Notes under the pieces: generated by a model | Databases searched by the model: none | Told to the model about the DNA's origin: nothing | What the model saw: only the letters and a program-made list of their open reading frames with translations | Position numbers and translations under genes: made by a program | Assembly: GCA_900544845.1 (NCBI GenBank) | Contig: UQWV01000094.1 | Location: forward strand, 1-5,770 | DNA: 5,770 nucleotides | From: an uncultured Collinsella sp. | GTDB taxonomy: Bacteria; Actinomycetota; Coriobacteriia; Coriobacteriales; Coriobacteriaceae | Reading direction: 5' to 3' | Part shown: positions 1 to 5,651 of the stretch, in pieces | How the letters are laid out: each line of letters opens with the position of its first letter | Numbering within the stretch: position 1 is the first letter of the stretch

Positions 1-531
1 TCTAACTTGGACGAGGCCGAGCGTGCGACTGAGGGCGAGGCGGTGCCCATTGGGTCCACGGAGCCTATTGAGCTCTCTCGTGCCATCTATGCGGTTGAGC
101 AGCGTCTTGAACAGGTTGCCCGTCAGGCGAATGTGACGATAAGTCATGAGACCAAGCCTGTGGTCATCGAAGGCGTGTCGCGCTTGATCGACGAGCTCAT
201 CTATAATCTGGCAAGCAACGCCATCCGCTACAATCGACCCGGCGGTACGGTTACGTTGCAGTGCGGCACCAACGACGAAGGCCATCCGTTCCTCGCTGTC
301 GCCGACACGGGAATCGGTATCGCGCCTGAAGAACAGGGCAAGGTATTTGAGCGGTTTTATCGCGTGGACAAGAGTAGGTCCAAGGCACGCGGCGGAACCG
401 GCTTGGGGCTTGCCATTGTCAAGCATGCGGCCCTGTATCATCACGCCACGCTCGATCTGTCGAGCGAGTTGGGCGTGGGAACCACCATTACGGTGACGTT
501 TCCCATACAGCAGGACGAGCCATTCGCATAG
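1..531 (+). CDS. Sensor histidine kinase, C-terminal ATP-binding part (5' end outside window)
   Basis: The reading frame is open from base 1, so the N-terminal sensor, membrane segments and phospho-accepting His region are missing; only about 176 residues are seen. They form a HATPase_c domain: an N box (ELIYNLASNAIRYNRPGG, Asn codons near 205 and 217), a G1 box (DTGIGI, from 304), an F box (VFERFYRVDKSRS, from 343) and a G2 box (GGTGLGLAIVKH, from 391), then a C-terminal strand pair ending in TVTFP. This order and spacing fit PhoR/WalK-like kinases that autophosphorylate a His and pass the phosphate to a response regulator. The partner regulator is presumably upstream, outside the window. 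The gene ends at TAG 529-531 and is followed by a terminator-like hairpin, so it is probably not co-transcribed with the cassette downstream. Family is certain; ligand and target cannot be told. Confidence 0.95.
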   Translation, partial: SNLDEAERATEGEAVPIGSTEPIELSRAIYAVEQRLEQVARQANVTISHETKPVVIEGVSRLIDELIYNLASNAIRYNRPGGTVTLQCGTNDEGHPFLAVADTGIGIAPEEQGKVFERFYRVDKSRSKARGGTGLGLAIVKHAALYHHATLDLSSELGVGTTITVTFPIQQDEPFA

Positions 532-556
532 CGATACAACATAGATATTGATGTAG

Positions 557-599
557 ACGCCGCATTTGACTTTCGGGTGCGGCGTTGTTGTGCAATTTT
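557..599 (+). terminator. Probable intrinsic terminator after the histidine kinase
   Basis: A perfect 8-bp stem ACGCCGCA (557-564) / TGCGGCGT (578-585) can be extended inward by G-U pairs and one G-C pair. It is followed by a loose T-rich stretch (TTGTTGTGCAATTTT, 585-599). It lies 25 bases past the kinase stop codon. The T tract is interrupted, so termination may be weak. A second small hairpin (ACAGG 621-625 / CCTGT 630-634, loop AGAG) followed by TTTCTT lies just downstream and could back it up. Confidence 0.5.
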
Positions 600-617
600 A
601 CGATTGCTTCCGACATT

Positions 618-679
618 TTTACAGGAGAGCCTGTTTCTTATGTATAGAGTTTGGTCTCGGTAAAAAGATGCGATAACAT
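618..679 (+). promoter_or_regulatory. Candidate promoter region for the cps cassette
   Basis: Two weak sigma-70-like arrangements are visible between the terminator-like hairpin and the adaptor gene. One is TTTACA (618-623) with TATAGA (643-648) at a long 19-base spacing, overlapping the small 621-634 hairpin. The other is a -10 TAACAT (674-679) placed 17 bases after TTGGTC (651-656); an alternative register is the extended -10 TGCGATAAC (669-677). None is close to consensus. A promoter is expected here because the preceding gene seems to be terminated, but the exact position is a guess. Confidence 0.3.
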
Positions 680-726
680 ACGGACAGTTTTGTCAATCCG
701 AACTGGGGAAATGAAAGGCAAGCTGC

Positions 727-1383
727 ATGACCCTTCTCGAACTGTTCCAGCTGCTGAAGAAGCACCTCAAGCTGGTCATCACCCTTCCGGTGGTCTGCGC
801 GATCGCCATGGGCATCGTGTCCTTCGTTGCGATGGACAACACCTATACCGCGACGACGAGCATGTACATTCTCGCCAAGACCGACGATAGCGGTCAGATG
901 AGCTACAACGATCTCTCGGCGAGCCAGATGCTTTCCAACGATATCGCCACGCTGCTGGATAGCGATAGCGTTAAGAGCGGCGCCGCCAAAGAACTGGGCC
1001 TCACCGATCTGGATGACTACAAGGTGTCTGTTTCCTCCGAGACCACCACGCGTGTCATTACGCTTTCGGTTACCGGCACCGATGCCAAGGAGACGGCTGA
1101 GGTCGCAAAGGCCATTGCCAGCTCGGTGAGTACGGTCGCTCAGAACGTCGGCGCTGCCCAGAGCATCAACGTTATCGACGAGGCTAAGACCCCCGAAGCC
1201 CCCAGCGGCCCCAAGCGCACGCTGTATATTGCCGTCGCGTTCCTCGCCGGTATCTTTATCGCAGTTGCCTATGTCGTTTTGGCAGACATGCTCAATACCC
1301 GCATCCGCGGTGCCGAAGAGGCAGAAGAGCTCCTGGGTATTCCCGTTGTTGGCCGAATTCCGGCTATGAAAGGTGGTAAATAG
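727..1383 (+). CDS. cpsC: Wzz/CpsC-type polysaccharide chain-length determinant and tyrosine-kinase adaptor
   Basis: The 218-residue protein has the layout of Gram-positive CpsC/CapA adaptors. There is a short cytoplasmic N-terminus, a first membrane segment (about residues 17-37), an extracellular domain of about 125 residues, a proline-containing stretch before the second membrane segment (TPEAPSGP, 155-162), a second membrane segment (about 165-187) and a cytoplasmic tail. The tail carries LLGIPVVGRIP (202-212), the usual end of Wzz-family proteins. In this family the tail binds and activates the cytoplasmic tyrosine kinase, and the membrane part sets polymer length or export. The ATG at 727 has AAAGG (714-718) 8 bases before it; the ATG at 711 is in another frame. 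The kinase gene starts 2 bases after the stop, so the two are translationally linked and probably act as a pair. The symbol is by family and position, not by a specific orthologue. Confidence 0.9.
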   Translation: MTLLELFQLLKKHLKLVITLPVVCAIAMGIVSFVAMDNTYTATTSMYILAKTDDSGQMSYNDLSASQMLSNDIATLLDSDSVKSGAAKELGLTDLDDYKVSVSSETTTRVITLSVTGTDAKETAEVAKAIASSVSTVAQNVGAAQSINVIDEAKTPEAPSGPKRTLYIAVAFLAGIFIAVAYVVLADMLNTRIRGAEEAEELLGIPVVGRIPAMKGGK

Positions 1384-1385
1384 GC

Positions 1386-2123
1386 ATGGCTAAGGCAAAG
1401 AACACCGATAAGCTCGTTGTACAGAATGCCGCCAAGACCCTTCTGGCCAACATCCGCTTTGCGAGCGTGGACGACCCCATTCGCACCATCACCGTTACCT
1501 CCTCGATTCCCAACGAGGGCAAGTCTACGGTTTCCATTAACCTTGCTCAGGCAATCGCCACGAGCGGCAAGTCCGTGCTCCTGGTCGAGGCCGATATGCG
1601 CCGCAGGTCCCTTTCCGATATGCTCGGCGTTCGTTCGCGCGGCGGACTCTATGCGGTCCTTTCCGAGCAGATTTCCATTGACCAGGCAATTGTCGAGACG
1701 GGTCAGAAGAACTTCTACTTCCTCGATGCCGAGCCGCACATTCCCAATCCTGCCGACATCATCGTCTCCCATCGCTTTGCCAAGCTGGTAAAGGCACTGT
1801 CCGCCAAGTTCCAGTACGTCATCTTCGATGCTCCTCCGGTCGGCACCTTCATCGATGCTGCCGAGATTGCCAGCCTGACCGACGGCACGCTGTTCGTGGT
1901 GCGCGAGGACTTTACCAAGCGCGAAGAGGCGCTCAACGCCATCGGTCAGCTTAAGAAGTCCGAGAAGGTCAAGCTCATCGGTACCGTTATGAACTACTGC
2001 GAGACCGAGACCAGCGAGTACTACTATTCTTACTACACCAAGGACGGTAAGAAGGTTAAGAAGGGCTCCGACGATCAGGGCACTTCAAAAAAGGGCATCT
2101 TCACCAACCGAGCAAACGTTTAG
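1386..2123 (+). CDS. cpsD: CpsD/CapB-type bacterial tyrosine (BY) kinase
   Basis: The 245-residue cytoplasmic P-loop ATPase autophosphorylates on C-terminal tyrosines and works with the membrane adaptor encoded just upstream. Visible motifs are Walker A PNEGKST (residues 42-48; Lys46, Ser47), Walker A' VLLVEAD (64-70) followed by MRRRSL, the family motif PNPADII (120-126), and Walker B YVIFDAPP (144-151; Asp148). The tyrosine cluster is EYYYSYY (Tyr212-214, 216, 217). Two features are mildly unusual: the first Gly of the P-loop is Asn43 (PNEGKST rather than PGEGKST), and the A' motif has Glu68 where Asp is common. The tyrosines are followed by a Lys-rich tail of about 28 residues instead of ending the protein. 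The start ATG has AAAGGTGG (1369-1376) 9 bases upstream, inside the end of the adaptor gene. The phosphatase that should reset it follows 17 bases later. Confidence 0.94.
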   Translation: MAKAKNTDKLVVQNAAKTLLANIRFASVDDPIRTITVTSSIPNEGKSTVSINLAQAIATSGKSVLLVEADMRRRSLSDMLGVRSRGGLYAVLSEQISIDQAIVETGQKNFYFLDAEPHIPNPADIIVSHRFAKLVKALSAKFQYVIFDAPPVGTFIDAAEIASLTDGTLFVVREDFTKREEALNAIGQLKKSEKVKLIGTVMNYCETETSEYYYSYYTKDGKKVKKGSDDQGTSKKGIFTNRANV

Positions 2124-2140
2124 TTGATTGAGGCCGACCT

Positions 2141-2791
2141 ATGCGTGACATTCATTGCCATATCTTGCCGGGTGTAGACGACGGCGCCGCCGATCTCGAA
2201 GAGAGCTTGGCGATGCTCGAGGCTGCCAAGCGGGCCGGTGTAACCAGAATCGTTTGCACTCCTCACTGCCGTGATCCCTATTTTGATTACGACAAGATGT
2301 GGGATGCCTTTGAGCTGCTGCGCGATAACGCTGACGGTTTTCCGCTCCAAATGGGCTTCGAGGTCAACCATCGAAAGCTCGTTGAGCTTGGTATCGATGC
2401 CGCGGATCACTTGCATTTCGATGGGACCAACGAGTTTCTGCTCGAGCTTTCGACTCATGCCGATGCGTATGCGTTTAGAGAGTACGAGAACACGATTTAC
2501 GATTTGCAGTGCCGTGGCTACCAGGTGATCATCGCTCATCCTGAGCGCTATCGTGCGGTTCAAAAGGATGTAAGCGTGGCGGAGCGCCTGGTCGATATGG
2601 GCTGCAAGCTGCAGGCTTCGGCGGACTTTATTGCCGGCGGTCGCTTTGGTCGCGAGAAAAAGCCGGCACAGCGCCTGTTCGATCAGAACCTGTACAGCTT
2701 CATCGCGAGCGATGCCCATAACGTGGGTCATTACGACTGCCTGGCGAAGGCTCGCGCGAAGTTTAGCGTGCGCGGAGCTCATTTTCGCTAA
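2141..2791 (+). CDS. cpsB: CpsB/YwqE-type PHP-domain protein-tyrosine phosphatase
   Basis: The 216-residue enzyme is a metal-dependent phosphatase of the PHP family that dephosphorylates the BY kinase tyrosine cluster. The metal-ligand motifs are all present: DIHCHILPGVDDGA at the N-terminus (His5, His7), CTPH (His42), GFEV (Glu74), IAHPERY (His133) and SDAH (Asp191, His193). This pattern is specific for CpsB/YwqE/Wzb-like PHP phosphatases. An in-frame TGA at 2129-2131 sits just before the ATG, so the start is fixed; TTGAGG (2128-2133) lies 7 bases upstream. Known relatives are mostly about 240-255 residues, so this one is shorter, with the deficit after the SDAH motif. The usual NAGSLLG-like stretch reads ASADFIAGGRFG here. 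It closes the adaptor-kinase-phosphatase cassette (order C-D-B, unlike the pneumococcal B-C-D). Confidence 0.93.
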   Translation: MRDIHCHILPGVDDGAADLEESLAMLEAAKRAGVTRIVCTPHCRDPYFDYDKMWDAFELLRDNADGFPLQMGFEVNHRKLVELGIDAADHLHFDGTNEFLLELSTHADAYAFREYENTIYDLQCRGYQVIIAHPERYRAVQKDVSVAERLVDMGCKLQASADFIAGGRFGREKKPAQRLFDQNLYSFIASDAHNVGHYDCLAKARAKFSVRGAHFR

Positions 2792-2818
2792 AATCTGTCC
2801 CTAACGTTCGCATTGAAT

Positions 2819-2824
2819 GAAAGG
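2819..2824 (+). promoter_or_regulatory. Ribosome binding site that fixes the GNAT start
   Basis: GAAAGG lies 6 bases before the ATG at 2831. The upstream in-frame TTG at 2813 would place this Shine-Dalgarno inside the coding sequence and has no comparable site of its own, so ATG 2831 is preferred. Confidence 0.7.
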
Positions 2825-2830
2825 GCAGCC

Positions 2831-3331
2831 ATGGATATCCAACTTAAGACGGGATGCTTTGATGACGCGGCGTTGGTGCGCCGCGTCGTTTTTATGGACG
2901 AGCAGGGCTACGAGAACGAGTTTGACGCTATCGACGAGGATCCGAACTGCATTCATGTGACGCTCTATGTAGACGGCGAGCTTACCGGTTGCTCGCGCGT
3001 GTTTCCCGAAGAGCTTGAGCGCGCGGCTGACGCAGAGGCTCCGGTGTCGCCGGCGTGCGACTTGGGCGAAGGCGTCGCGGCGGGGGAGACCTACATTATG
3101 GGGCGCGTGGCTGTGCTGCCGAGCATGCGCCGTCGCGGTTTGGCGATCAAGATTGTCGAGGCCAGTGATACGTGCGCGCGTGATGCCGGCGCCAAGCTCA
3201 TTAAGCTGCACGCGCAGGAATACGTGCTACCACTCTATGCCAAGGCGGGTTACACGCAGATTGCCCCGGTGGACTACGAAGACGAGGGCCAGCCCCATGT
3301 TTGGATGGCCAAGCGCGTAGATGGCAGATAG
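2831..3331 (+). CDS. GNAT family N-acetyltransferase, ElaA/YjcF-like
   Basis: The 166-residue protein carries a GNAT fold. The N-terminal VFMDEQGYENEFDAID (residues 20-35) matches the VFveEQ...E.D motif of the ElaA/YjcF group. The acetyl-CoA core is MGRVAVLPSMRRRGLA (90-105), with the pyrophosphate-binding loop at RRRGLA. LHAQEYVLPLYAKAGY (126-141) gives the late strand and helix, and PHVWM (155-159) is the usual end. About 20 extra residues, acidic and alanine-rich, fill the loop before the core strand (about 61-85). Such enzymes transfer acetyl from acetyl-CoA to an amine; the substrate cannot be predicted. No terminator is seen in the 39 bases after the phosphatase gene, so read-through from the cps cassette is possible, though a functional link is not implied. 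The last codons lie inside a direct repeat (3323-3340). Confidence 0.9.
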   Translation: MDIQLKTGCFDDAALVRRVVFMDEQGYENEFDAIDEDPNCIHVTLYVDGELTGCSRVFPEELERAADAEAPVSPACDLGEGVAAGETYIMGRVAVLPSMRRRGLAIKIVEASDTCARDAGAKLIKLHAQEYVLPLYAKAGYTQIAPVDYEDEGQPHVWMAKRVDGR

Positions 3332-3367
3332 GGACGTTCCTTTCCTGCCGGCAGTTTGGGACACTCC
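3323..3367 (+). repeat. Two imperfect 18-bp direct repeats around a perfect palindrome
   Basis: Bases 3323-3340 and 3350-3367 match at 14 of 18 positions with a 27-base period; both have the form GGCAG-NNN-GGGAC-NN-TCC. Overlapping the start of the second copy is the perfect palindrome CTGCCGGCAG (3345-3354), followed by TTT. The first copy includes the end and stop codon of the acetyltransferase gene. It may be a short intergenic repeat element; the palindrome plus TTT could also act as a weak terminator. Confidence 0.5.
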
Positions 3368-3395
3368 TTGGCAATTGGCGCATCAGAGCGCTCGG

Positions 3396-3421
3396 ACATA
3401 CAGTTTTTCGATTCCGTATGT
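3396..3421 (+). promoter_or_regulatory. Inverted repeat ACATAC-N14-GTATGT upstream of htpG
   Basis: The half-sites ACATAC (3396-3401) and GTATGT (3416-3421) are perfect inverted copies. They end 20 bases before the best -10 box, so a protein bound here would overlap the -35 region. It does not match CIRCE (TTAGCACTC-N9-GAGTGCTAA) or the HspR HAIR site. It may be an operator, or chance. Confidence 0.3.
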
Positions 3422-3449
3422 ATATATGCGCGCTAATGGGTTATAAAAT
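3419..3449 (+). promoter_or_regulatory. Likely htpG promoter
   Basis: TATAAAAT (3442-3449) is the best -10 element in the gap. The matching -35 position 17 bases upstream is TGTATA (3419-3424), only 3 of 6 to consensus, so an activator or alternative sigma factor may help. Transcription would start near 3455 and give a leader of about 80 nt containing the hairpin at 3469-3509. No CIRCE element is seen. Confidence 0.45.
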
Positions 3450-3468
3450 CTAAGTCTGGACATAGCAG

Positions 3469-3509
3469 GTCTGCGATGCGGCTCGGGCAACCGGGCCGTT
3501 TTTGCGGAC
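3469..3509 (+). promoter_or_regulatory. Terminator-like GCAA-capped hairpin in the htpG leader
   Basis: The inner stem of 8 pairs (3479-3486 with 3491-3498, one U-G pair, otherwise G-C) is closed by a GCAA tetraloop (GNRA type) and followed directly by TTTTT (3499-3503), which is the form of an intrinsic terminator. A second outer stem of 8 pairs (3469-3476 with 3502-3509, two wobbles) can enclose it. Only 30 bases separate the U tract from the htpG start codon, so a promoter downstream of it is implausible. It is either a leader attenuator or structured 5' UTR, or an upstream terminator that htpG transcripts must read through. The ribosome binding site (3521-3527) is outside the stem, so it is not a simple thermometer that hides the site. 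Confidence 0.6.
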
Positions 3510-3533
3510 GGGGGTAGCGCGAAAGGACTGCAC

Positions 3534-5558
3534 ATGCGTCAATTTAAGACTGAGAGCAAAAAACTGCTCGACCTCATGATCAACTCCATCTACACCAATA
3601 AGGAAATCTTCCTGCGCGAGCTTATCTCTAACGCGAGCGACGCCGTCGACAAGCTCAACTTTAAGAGCCTGCAGGATCCGAACGTCAAGCTCGACCAAGG
3701 CGACTTGGCCATTCGTGTCTCCTTTGATAAGGACGCCCGCACCATTACCATCTCGGATAACGGTATTGGCATGACCGCCGAGGAGCTCGAGCGCAATCTG
3801 GGCACCATCGCCCATTCCGGCTCCGAGGAGTTTAAGACCGAGAACGCCGAGCAACAGGGCTCCGATGTCGACATCATCGGCCAGTTTGGCGTGGGCTTCT
3901 ACTCTGCCTTTATGGTTGCCAGCCACGTAAAGGTTGTCAGCCGCGCCTATGGGGAGGACACCGCTCACGTGTGGGAGTCTGATGGTCTTGAGGGTTACAC
4001 CATCGAGGACGGCGAGCGCGCCGAGCACGGTACCGATGTTATCCTGACGTTGCGCGAGAACGAGAAGCTCGATGCCGACGGCGAGGCCGAGACCTACGAT
4101 CGCTTCCTGACCGAGTGGGGCCTCAAGAGCCTGATTCAGCAGTACAGCAACTATGTGCGCTACCCGATCCAGATGATGGTGTCCAAGAGCCGCCAGAAGC
4201 CCAAGCCCGAGGATGCTGGCGATGACTACACGCCCGAGTACGAGGACTACCAGGAGCTCGAGACCGTCAACTCAATGACGCCGATCTGGAAGAAGCACAG
4301 CTCCGATGTTGAGCAGAAGGACTATGACGAGTTCTACAAGTCCACGTTCCACGACTTTGACGATCCGGCACGTACTATCAGCTTCCATGCCGAGGGTACG
4401 CTCGAGTACGACGCCCTGCTGTTTGTGCCGGGCCGCGCCCCGTTCGATCTGTACAGCAAGGACTACGAGAAGGGCCTGGCGCTCTACAGCTCCAACGTGC
4501 TGATTATGGAGAAGTGCGACGACCTGCTGCCCGACTACTACAACTTTGTCCGTGGTGTCGTGGATTCCGCCGACGTGTCGCTCAACATCTCGCGCGAGAC
4601 GCTGCAGCAGAACCGTCAGCTCAAGGCCATCGCCAAGCGTGTGGAAAAGAAGATTACCGCCGACCTTGAGGATATGCGTGACAACGACCGCGAGGCCTAC
4701 GAGAAGTTCTTTGAGAACTTTGGCCGCGGCCTTAAGTACGGCATCTACTCGAGCTATGGCATGAAGGCCGATGAGCTCGCCGACCTGTTGCTGTTCTGGT
4801 CTGCCAAGGAACAGAAGATGATTACCCTGGCCGAGTATGCCAAGGGCATGCCCGAGGATCAGAAGGCCATCTACTACGCCGCCGGCGACTCGCGTGAGCG
4901 CTTGGCCAAGATGCCCGTGGTGAAGGGCGTGCTCGACCGCGGCTATGACGTGCTGCTGCTGACGCAGGATGTGGATGAGTTCACGTTCCAGGCTATGCGT
5001 GAATACGTTGCCGCCGATATGCCCAAGATCTACGAGGACGATGCTGCCCGCGAGGCTGCCGAGAAGGCTGTGGCCGACGGTGCCGAGCCCGAGGTCGAGG
5101 ATCGTCATCTGGAGCTCAAGAACGTTGCGACCGGTGATCTTGACCTGGCGACCGAGGACGAGAAGAAGGAGGCCGAGGACGCCACCAAGGAGAACGAGGA
5201 CCTCTTTAGCGCTATGAAAGAGGCACTCGGTGACAAGGTCGAGAAAGTTGCCGTCTCCGCGCGCCTGACCGATGCCCCCGCTTGCATCACCACCGAGGGC
5301 CCGCTTTCGCTCGAGATGGAGAAGGTGCTCCAGAAGGGACCCGAGGGCGCGCCCGACGGCATGCCCAAGAGCCAGCGTGTGCTCGAGCTCAACGCCAAGC
5401 ACCCGGTTTTCGACAAGCTTGTCGCTGCCCAGAAGGCAGGCGACGCCGACAAGATCAAGCAGTACTCCGGCTTGCTCTACGATCAGGCCCTGCTGGTTGA
5501 GGGCATCCTCCCCGAGGACCCCGTTGCCTTCGCGGCGGCTGTTTGCAACTTGATGTAG
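3534..5558 (+). CDS. htpG: Molecular chaperone HtpG (bacterial Hsp90)
   Basis: This is a complete 674-residue ATP-dependent cytosolic chaperone that acts as a dimer on near-native client proteins, usually with DnaK. The N-terminal GHKL ATPase shows EIFLRELISNASDA (residues 24-37; Glu29, Asn33, Asp36), SDNGIGM (74-80; Asp75), GTIAHSGSEEF (90-100) and GQFGVGFYSAF (116-126). The middle domain has MTPIWKK (248-254) and NISRETLQQN (351-360), with the conserved Arg354 that contacts ATP. The C-terminal dimerisation part has RVLELNAKHPVF (615-626) and YDQALLVEGILPEDP (649-663). It is longer than the E. coli protein (about 624), mainly through charged stretches: a linker at about 219-246 and an acidic segment at about 500-557. 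ATG 3534 has GAAAGGA (3521-3527) 6 bases upstream. The gene appears monocistronic, with a structured leader and structured 3' flank. Confidence 0.98.
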   Translation: MRQFKTESKKLLDLMINSIYTNKEIFLRELISNASDAVDKLNFKSLQDPNVKLDQGDLAIRVSFDKDARTITISDNGIGMTAEELERNLGTIAHSGSEEFKTENAEQQGSDVDIIGQFGVGFYSAFMVASHVKVVSRAYGEDTAHVWESDGLEGYTIEDGERAEHGTDVILTLRENEKLDADGEAETYDRFLTEWGLKSLIQQYSNYVRYPIQMMVSKSRQKPKPEDAGDDYTPEYEDYQELETVNSMTPIWKKHSSDVEQKDYDEFYKSTFHDFDDPARTISFHAEGTLEYDALLFVPGRAPFDLYSKDYEKGLALYSSNVLIMEKCDDLLPDYYNFVRGVVDSADVSLNISRETLQQNRQLKAIAKRVEKKITADLEDMRDNDREAYEKFFENFGRGLKYGIYSSYGMKADELADLLLFWSAKEQKMITLAEYAKGMPEDQKAIYYAAGDSRERLAKMPVVKGVLDRGYDVLLLTQDVDEFTFQAMREYVAADMPKIYEDDAAREAAEKAVADGAEPEVEDRHLELKNVATGDLDLATEDEKKEAEDATKENEDLFSAMKEALGDKVEKVAVSARLTDAPACITTEGPLSLEMEKVLQKGPEGAPDGMPKSQRVLELNAKHPVFDKLVAAQKAGDADKIKQYSGLLYDQALLVEGILPEDPVAFAAAVCNLM

Positions 5559-5570
5559 TTAGGTAGTTAC
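5555..5570 (+). repeat. 8-bp tandem duplication across the htpG stop codon
   Basis: GTAGTTAG (5555-5562) is followed immediately by GTAGTTAC (5563-5570), a 7-of-8 match. The first copy contains the htpG stop codon TAG (5556-5558); the second runs into the first hairpin unit. Confidence 0.5.
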
Positions 5571-5606
5571 GCGGTTTTACCAAACCGCGTAACGGCTCGA
5601 CGCTGC
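5566..5606 (+). repeat. Hairpin repeat unit 1 (stem-loop plus 10-base tail)
   Basis: A perfect 12-bp stem (GTTACGCGGTTT 5566-5577 with AAACCGCGTAAC 5582-5593) has a TACC loop. Three bases later comes the tail TCGACGCTGC (5597-5606). It starts 7 bases past the htpG stop and may terminate htpG transcription, but there is no U tract, so a standard intrinsic terminator is unlikely. The same layout is repeated 46 bases on. Confidence 0.8.
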
Positions 5607-5611
5607 CCTCA

Positions 5612-5651
5612 GTTCCGCCGTTCTAACGAACGGCGGACCAGTCGACGCTGC
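5612..5651 (+). repeat. Hairpin repeat unit 2, covarying copy of unit 1
   Basis: A perfect 10-bp stem (TCCGCCGTTC 5614-5623 with GAACGGCGGA 5628-5637) has a TAAC loop and the identical tail TCGACGCTGC (5642-5651). Aligned to unit 1 from GTT (5566 and 5612), 20 of 28 hairpin positions match. Six of the eight differences form three compensatory base-pair changes (A-T to C-G, G-C to C-G, T-A to C-G); one lies in the loop and one breaks an outer pair. This supports a structure kept by selection or by copying of a structured element. Confidence 0.8.

Noticed and set aside
651..890. Small + strand frame starting before the adaptor gene, including ATG 711
   Set aside because: It runs out of frame through the start of the adaptor gene, and its Arg/His-rich product is a frame shadow; AAAGG at 714-718 fits ATG 727 instead.
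2120..2782. Open frame of 220 codons on the - strand over the phosphatase gene
   Set aside because: The + strand encodes a PHP phosphatase with all metal ligands and a good ribosome binding site; the reverse product has no recognisable motif.
2813..2830. TTG at 2813 as the acetyltransferase start
   Set aside because: It would put the Shine-Dalgarno GAAAGG inside the gene; ATG 2831 has correct spacing and begins at the usual family N-terminus.
3332..3533. CIRCE or HAIR heat-shock operator before htpG
   Set aside because: No TTAGCACTC/GAGTGCTAA or CTTGAGT/ACTCAAG half-sites are present.
3450..4028. Open frame on the - strand covering the htpG leader and N-terminal domain
   Set aside because: It is the complement of the conserved ATPase domain, with no recognisable product.
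4272..5402. Long open frame of 376 codons on the - strand inside htpG
   Set aside because: It is fully antisense to a complete htpG with all domains; the Leu/Val/Gly/His-rich product is typical of the complement of a GC-rich, strongly codon-biased gene, and shows no family motif.
5566..5593. Integron attC site or CRISPR repeat
   Set aside because: The outer bases GTTACGC/GCGTAAC do not fit the attC core GTTRRRY/RYYYAAC, the stems lack attC extrahelical bases, and two units with 5-base spacers cannot be a CRISPR array.
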